In this document: positions 60,091 through 64,000 of the stretch, piece after piece
Layout of the letters: every line of letters starts with the position of its first letter
Numbering within the stretch: position 1 is the stretch's first letter
NCBI RefSeq assembly: GCF_030063245.1
Contig: NZ_JASISR010000014.1
Coordinates: 59,394 to 123,393 of the forward strand
Direction of reading: 5' to 3'
Length of the DNA stretch: 64,000 bases
Source: Paenarthrobacter sp. PH39-S1
GTDB taxonomy: Bacteria; Actinomycetota; Actinomycetes; Actinomycetales; Micrococcaceae
Notes under the pieces: generated by a model
Told to the model about the DNA's origin: nothing
Seen by the model: only the letters and a program-made list of their open reading frames with translations
Database searches by the model: none
Translations under genes and position numbers: made by a program

Positions 60091-61035
60091 TCAGCCCAGC
60101 AGCACGTCGGCTGCGCGCGTCGGGACGGCATCCAGCCTGGCGAGCGTTGCGGAGTCGAGCGTGATTGTCCCGACGGCGATGTTCGCCTCCAGGTGGCCGA
60201 TATCAGCTGTACCGGGAATCAGTAGAATATTCGGCGCATGGTGCAGCAGCCAGGCTAGACCGGCCTGCGAGGCAGTGACGCCGAGCGAGTGCGCCGCGGT
60301 CTGGACCGCCGGCTCCTCCGTCACTTTCGGCAGCCCGGGGAACGCACTGCCGAGCGGGAAATAGGGCACCCAGGCGATGCCTTCGGCCGCACACAGCCCA
60401 AGCATGTCTTCGTCTCCGCGGGCCACGAGGCTATAGGCGTTCTGCACGCAGACGATGCCAGCAGGAAGGGCCCGACGCAGTCCCTCGATGGTGACGCTGC
60501 TGAGCCCGATCGCGCCGATCTTGCCCTCGTTCCGCATTGCCGTCATCACCGCGAGTTGATCGTCGATGTCCACAACCTGGTCCGCGCTGGCTCGAAGCCC
60601 CGGTCCGGTGTCCGCTCGACGCAGGTTCACGACCGGAAGCTGTTCAACGCCGAGGCCGCGCAGGTTCTCCTCGACACCTGCCCGCAACTCCTCGGGCCGC
60701 TGGGCGAGACGAAGCGGAATGGTGCCGCCCGGGTTCGGAGCGGCACCGACTTTGGTCACAACCAGAACCTCATCGTCCGGACGCAACGCCTCACGGATGA
60801 GGTCGTTGACCAGACCATTGCCGTAAAACTGGGCCGTGTCAACATGATCGACGCCGAGTTCCACCGCGCGGCGCAGCAGCGCAGTCGCTGTGGCGCGGTC
60901 GCCATGGAGTCGTTCGAGCTGCATCGCGCCATAGCCGATGCGTCCAACTTCACGGCCGCCCAGCGGAGCCGACCCGCCGGGACGGGACGTACCGGTCGGA
61001 CGTGCGGACGAAGGGGGATTGTCGGGGGAAGTCAT
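60091..61035 (-). CDS. Aldo/keto reductase
   Basis: ATG 61035 is preceded by AGGAAGG; the open frame beyond it is not used. The 314-residue TIM-barrel protein has GREVGRIGYGAMQLERLHGD, the catalytic Asp/Tyr region GVDHVDTAQFYGNGLVNDLI, the Lys of VLVVTKVGAAPNPGG and the NADP-binding end HHAPNILLIPGTADIGHLEA. It probably reduces an aldehyde or ketone with NADPH; the substrate is unknown. It is divergent from a TetR regulator with two repeated dyads between them, which suggests inducible expression. Confidence 0.88.
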   Translation of the reverse strand: MTSPDNPPSSARPTGTSRPGGSAPLGGREVGRIGYGAMQLERLHGDRATATALLRRAVELGVDHVDTAQFYGNGLVNDLIREALRPDDEVLVVTKVGAAPNPGGTIPLRLAQRPEELRAGVEENLRGLGVEQLPVVNLRRADTGPGLRASADQVVDIDDQLAVMTAMRNEGKIGAIGLSSVTIEGLRRALPAGIVCVQNAYSLVARGDEDMLGLCAAEGIAWVPYFPLGSAFPGLPKVTEEPAVQTAAHSLGVTASQAGLAWLLHHAPNILLIPGTADIGHLEANIAVGTITLDSATLARLDAVPTRAADVLLG

Positions 61036-61067
61036 TTGGGGCCTTCCTGTGAGAGCATGATGGAACC

Positions 61068-61113
61068 GGAGGTTCCTCCAATACGCCACACTAACACTAA
61101 CGGAGGTTCCTCC
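61068..61113. promoter_or_regulatory. Two GGAGGTTCCTCC dyads between aldo/keto reductase and tetR
   Basis: The same 12-bp dyad (arms GGAGG/CCTCC) occurs at 61068-61079 and 61102-61113, 34 bp apart or about three helical turns. The sites probably bind the divergent TetR-type repressor and control both genes. The second copy also overlaps the ribosome-binding region of the TTG start. Confidence 0.7.
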
Positions 61114-61116
61114 GCT

Positions 61117-61737
61117 TTGTTCCCGCCGGAAACGACTACACCCAAACGGCAGTCCTCTGCGACTGCCGAGTCCGCGCGTCCCCTCCGTCAGGACGCACAA
61201 CGGAATCGCGACAGGCTCATTGCTGTTGCCCGTTCCGCCTTCGCTGCCGCCGACGACACTGTTCCCCTTGAGGGCATCGCCCGGGAGGCCGGGGTGGGGA
61301 TCGGGACCCTATACCGCCACTTCCCGAGCCGCGAGTCACTCATCGAGGCGGTCTACGCGGCCGGACTTGACGACGTCGCCACGAGCGCCCAAACCCTGCT
61401 TGAGCAGTTCCCGCCCGACGTCGCGCTACGCGCCTGGATGAACCGCTATGCCGAATTCATCGCAACGAAACGCGGAATGATCGACACTCTCCGCGCTGGC
61501 TGGGCCTCCGGACGAATCAGCACACCCACCACACGAGAACGTGTCACTGCCGCGATCGGAACACTCCTGGCTGCCGGAGCACTAGCGGGGTCGCTCAGGG
61601 CGGATGTCGACCCGGAAGACGTCACGGTGATGCTTCTCGGAGTGTTCCTGTCGACAACGACCAACAACACCTCGGAGCAAACCGACCGCTTGCTGACACT
61701 CGTGGTTGACGCGCTTCGGCCGCAACCTCGTCGATGA
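61117..61737 (+). CDS. TetR-family transcriptional regulator
   Basis: The helix-turn-helix is seen in RLIAVARSAFAAADDTVPLE, GIAREAGVGIGTLYRHFPSR and ESLIEAVYAAGLDD, and the C-terminal ligand domain follows. I use TTG 61117, which lies after GGAGG and gives 206 residues with both operator-like dyads upstream. ATG 61057 or 61060 would place the dyads inside the coding region. It likely represses the divergent aldo/keto reductase gene until an unknown ligand binds. Confidence 0.85.
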   Translation: MFPPETTTPKRQSSATAESARPLRQDAQRNRDRLIAVARSAFAAADDTVPLEGIAREAGVGIGTLYRHFPSRESLIEAVYAAGLDDVATSAQTLLEQFPPDVALRAWMNRYAEFIATKRGMIDTLRAGWASGRISTPTTRERVTAAIGTLLAAGALAGSLRADVDPEDVTVMLLGVFLSTTTNNTSEQTDRLLTLVVDALRPQPRR

Positions 61738-62146
61738 GTCCCGGATCGTAACCATGCGGCCCAGCTGCTCTGTCGCGCCAAGGGATGGTCGCGGACGTTA
61801 GTACCCAGCCTTTCTTGAGGCTTCATCCTGCTCGTGTTTGGCTTGGGCTGGAAATGAGGCGAGGAGCAGCCGCAAAAGCCCCGAAAGGTCGTCTTCCTGG
61901 AGCTACTCCAGAAGCCCCTCGCCAGAAGCCCGTCGCCCTCACCGTGAAACCCTCTTTGGCTTGACGGCTGGACGTCATTGCACGGCCGAGGAACTCGTAG
62001 ACGCGAAGCGTCGAACGGTCGCTGGGCTTCTTTGCCGTCTGAGGCCAGCTTGGCCAGCCACAAGAAACAGAATCAGCGACCGGTGTAAGAGGTGCCCGGG
62101 GGTAGAATCGCAGAAGGACAGGTTCAAGCAAACTTAGGGGGAATCG
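61738..62146. other. Gap between tetR and the SRPBCC gene
   Basis: No protein with family features or RNA gene is recognised on either strand. The end carries the TAGGGGGAA ribosome-binding site of the next gene. Confidence 0.45.
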
Positions 62147-62593
62147 GTGAAGCCGATCCGCCAAAGCATTGAGATAGCCCTTCGGCCGGAGGAAGTATTC
62201 TCCTATGCGACCGATTTTTCTAAGTTCCCGGATTGGCAGGTCGGCGCAGTCTCGGCCAGACCTATCGGGGATTCTCCGGCTGGACCTGGTGCTCGGGCTG
62301 CCGTCACCCGGAAAATTGGGCCGGGAAGATTCGCCAGGACCGAAGTAATTAGCAGGTACCACCCAGCGCGGACCTGGTCGATCGAGGGCGTCGGTGGCCC
62401 ACTCACAGCCAACGTCCACGGCACCATCGAACCCGTTCGGGACGGCACCGCGACGCGACTGACCATCGACATGGACTTTGAAGGCCATGGAATAGGGAGG
62501 TACCTTATTCCGGGCGTTGCCCGGCGCCTGGCACGCAAGCAGCTCCCACAGAATCTGCAGAACCTCAAGCGGATCCTCGAAAAGAGCCTATAG
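62147..62593 (+). CDS. SRPBCC-fold small protein
   Basis: GTG 62147 follows TAGGGGGAA. The 148-residue protein has the N-terminal strand-helix pattern of START/polyketide-cyclase-like SRPBCC proteins: IRQSIEIALRPEEVFSYATD, FSKFPDWQVGAVSARPIG and ATRLTIDMDFEGHGIGRYLI. The fold holds a hydrophobic pocket and often binds lipids or aids polyketide or aromatic chemistry, but no reaction is assigned. It is followed by gene fragments, so it may be the only intact gene of a decayed group. Confidence 0.8.
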   Translation: MKPIRQSIEIALRPEEVFSYATDFSKFPDWQVGAVSARPIGDSPAGPGARAAVTRKIGPGRFARTEVISRYHPARTWSIEGVGGPLTANVHGTIEPVRDGTATRLTIDMDFEGHGIGRYLIPGVARRLARKQLPQNLQNLKRILEKSL

Positions 62594-62606
62594 CCGGCGC
62601 GACAAG

Positions 62607-62850
62607 TACAACATCATCCAGATGTGCGACAAGATGGGCGCCCTGCGCATCTCCAACCGGATCGAACGCGGTCCCGGCCGACACGGCGTCTCCAACGCAT
62701 TCTGCCTCTACATCCTGGACCCGGACGGCCACCGCATCGGAATCTACACCCAGGACTACCACACCGGCGACCCCGACTACCCCACCATCATCTGCGACGT
62801 CCACGGCAACCAGCGCCACGACTGGTGGGGCAACCCCGTCGTCCCTACTC
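62607..62850 (+). pseudogene. C-terminal fragment of an extradiol dioxygenase (HpaD/HpcB-like)
   Basis: About 80 residues match the end of homoprotocatechuate 2,3-dioxygenase of the vicinal-oxygen-chelate family: NIIQMCDKMGALRISNRIER, GPGRHGVSNAFCLYILDPDG, HRIGIYTQDYHTGDPDY and NQRHDWWGNPVVP. The metal-binding Glu normally in HRIEIY is Gly here, and the N-terminal domain is missing, so the fragment is inactive. Confidence 0.8.
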
Positions 62851-62895
62851 TTCGTACGCCCTCGAACAAGACAAGAGAGCCGAACTACGCCGGCG

Positions 62896-63222
62896 GAGAA
62901 TCATTGGCTTGCGGACATTCTCGATGTCGTCGCCGCCGGGCGCGAACTGCGCGACCGGCACGCGAACATCCACGTCATCGGCAGTCTCAACTTCGTGCAG
63001 ACCCTGTTCGCCGAGCGGCTTTTCGATCGGCTCACGCTCTGGGTGTATCCGATCCTCCTCGGCGGTGGAAGGAAGGTCTTCGCCGACGGGGTGGTTCCGA
63101 CGAACCTCAGACTCATGGAGCCGGCCGTCGCCTCACCGAAGGGTGCGGTGCTGCGGCGCTACGCACTCGCCGATGGCACGCCTGGCGTCGGCGATATGTC
63201 GGTCGTCGACCAGGAGGGCTAG
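62896..63222 (+). pseudogene. C-terminal fragment of a RibD-C/dihydrofolate-reductase-like protein
   Basis: The 108-residue frame WLADILDVVAAGRELRDRHA, IHVIGSLNFVQTLFAERLFD, RLTLWVYPILLGGGRKVFAD is the C-terminal half of the RibD-C/YyaP-type reductase family. The N-terminal half with the start codon and first substrate-binding segment is missing. It directly follows the dioxygenase fragment in a different frame. Confidence 0.75.
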
Positions 63223-63440
63223 GGCGTATCTTCCAATACCAGTACTGCGCCCCAGATGACGACGGCCTGTAGGGCAGCGGCCGATCTGTACGTGAGGGCG
63301 TGTTTGTCGTACCGGGTGGCCCGTGACCGCCACTGCTTGAGGGTGTTGAAGCTGCGTTCGACGACGTTGCGCCGCTTGCAGGCTTCCCTGTCATAGCCAT
63401 GGCCCGGTCCGGGCGGGTGCGCGCCCGCCCTGGACCAGAC
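63219..63440 (-). pseudogene. IS5-family transposase C-terminal fragment
   Basis: About 65 residues are recognisable: YDREACKRRNVVERSFNTLK, QWRSRATRYDKHALTYRSAA and LQAVVIWGAVLVLEDTP, the end of IS5-like DDE transposases with the RNVVERSF motif carrying the catalytic Glu. The remainder upstream is lost after about 63440. Confidence 0.75.
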
Positions 63441-63615
63441 CGTTTGACTTTCACGGTCTCCATATGGTTCTCGAACGTGGGCGAGTGCCCACCTTGACTG
63501 GCACCCAGGATGAGTACCCGAAGAATCAGGCATCAACGGGGCAATCAGCTCCCCCCCCTGGGCATCAGAGAAAACGACGTAGCGAGACTTCTCTCGCTCA
63601 TATCTCCCGGAGAGG

Positions 63616-63789
63616 GCACTGCGCCGCAGGTTCTTCCACTCGGTGCCGGATTTAATCGAGAAAATCGAAGCCTACATCCGCGTCAACAACGAGTGCCCCA
63701 AGCCGTTGATTTGGACTGCGACCGCCGCCTTTATCATCGAAAAAGACCGCCGCGGCGGCGAAACCCTCCAAGCCACAAAGCAAAACTGA
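63616..63789 (+). pseudogene. IS630-family transposase C-terminal fragment
   Basis: The frame ALRRRFFHSVPDLIEKIEAY followed by IRVNNECPKPLIWTATAAFI and a stop at 63787-63789 fits the end of IS630 transposases (ValPheThrSer-Leu..Ile..Tyr..Pro-Ile/Leu-IleTrp). The catalytic core is absent. It is a short remnant on the opposite strand to the IS5 fragment. Confidence 0.65.
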
Positions 63790-63875
63790 GACACTACACT
63801 AGGCCACGCGAGTAGCAGTGGCGGCACCTCCGCTTCAGCCCTCAAACATCACGGTGGCGGTCATTAACAGATCCA

Positions 63876-63936
63876 GCTGATATGAGGGAACGTTTGTCAA
63901 GTGGCAGTGGTGAGCGGCTCCCGGCTGATATGAGGG
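63876..63936. repeat. Direct GCTGATATGAGGG repeats near the window end
   Basis: The 13-bp sequence occurs at 63876-63888 and 63924-63936, 48 bp apart. Spaced direct repeats like these occur at ends of IS21-type elements. The window ends 64 bp later, so no transposase can be checked. Confidence 0.5.
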
Positions 63937-64000
63937 GGGCCGCTCATTGGGTGCCGTCCGGGTGTGGTGGTCGTGCTGGCGAGTCTTGTGTTCGACTGCA

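Noticed and set aside
61823..62488. 221-residue minus-strand frame opposite the SRPBCC gene
   Set aside because: It is antisense to a recognisable small protein and shows no motifs of its own.

Overview
The window is high-GC DNA from an actinobacterium, most likely a Micrococcaceae member (Arthrobacter-like). The evidence is the gene order IclR regulator-leuC-leuD-murA-acyltransferase-gpsA-ddl, the DUF3515-thiL-DAK2-recG-rsmD series, frequent GTG/TTG starts, mycothiol-type arsenate enzymes and GC-rich codon use. No rRNA, tRNA or CRISPR array was recognised. All family assignments come from reading the sequence; no database search was run.

Layout. (1) 0.1-9.9 kb is core: a DUF1697 protein, an NdgR/LtbR-like IclR regulator with a candidate operator, leuCD, a frameshifted AbiEi/DUF559-like gene, and the co-directional murA, acyltransferase, gpsA and ddl genes. 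(2) 9.9-12.6 kb holds a striking 56-nt palindrome, an exported GH79-like glycosidase and the DUF3515 lipoprotein. (3) 12.7-45.7 kb is a cell-surface glycopolymer island lying between DUF3515 and thiL, which are normally close neighbours. Its left arm (+ strand) encodes a Ser/Thr-repeat membrane protein, two GT4 glycosyltransferases, a Wzm/Wzt-type ABC exporter, a CgeB-GT2 fusion, a WecC-type dehydrogenase and two paralogous TagE-like transferases. The centre holds two paralogous secreted FnIII/EEP phosphodiesterase-like proteins flanking a repeat lipoprotein, followed by transposase remnants. The right arm (- strand) encodes a LicC-like nucleotidyltransferase, a Tat-exported metallophosphoesterase, two giant multidomain TagF-type glycerophosphotransferases, an XcbB/CpsF-like protein and a GT-D enzyme. 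(4) 45.8-50.9 kb returns to core with thiL, DAK2, recG and rsmD. (5) 51.0-52.6 kb carries wecB. (6) 52.8-56.5 kb is a metal/arsenic module: a CmtR-like sensor, a cation transporter, two arsenate-reduction enzymes, a universal stress protein and a 5'-truncated ACR3 pump. (7) 56.5-64 kb is a decayed accessory region with a rifampicin-phosphotransferase-like enzyme, an SDR/HxlR chimera, an aldo/keto reductase-TetR pair, a SRPBCC protein and remnants of a dioxygenase, a reductase and at least two transposases.

How the genes may work together. WecB and WecC would supply UDP-ManNAc and UDP-ManNAcA. The GT4, GT2, CgeB-like and TagE-like enzymes would build or decorate chains, and the TagF-like proteins and LicC-like enzyme point to polyol-phosphate or phosphoryl substituents. 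The Wzm/Wzt-like pair would export the product. The EEP proteins and the metallophosphoesterase are exported phosphoesterases that could trim or recycle such a phosphodiester polymer outside the cell. This role is inference. TagO/TagA-type priming enzymes, a CDP-glycerol synthase and an LCP-type ligase were not seen here and must lie elsewhere if the polymer is a teichoic acid.
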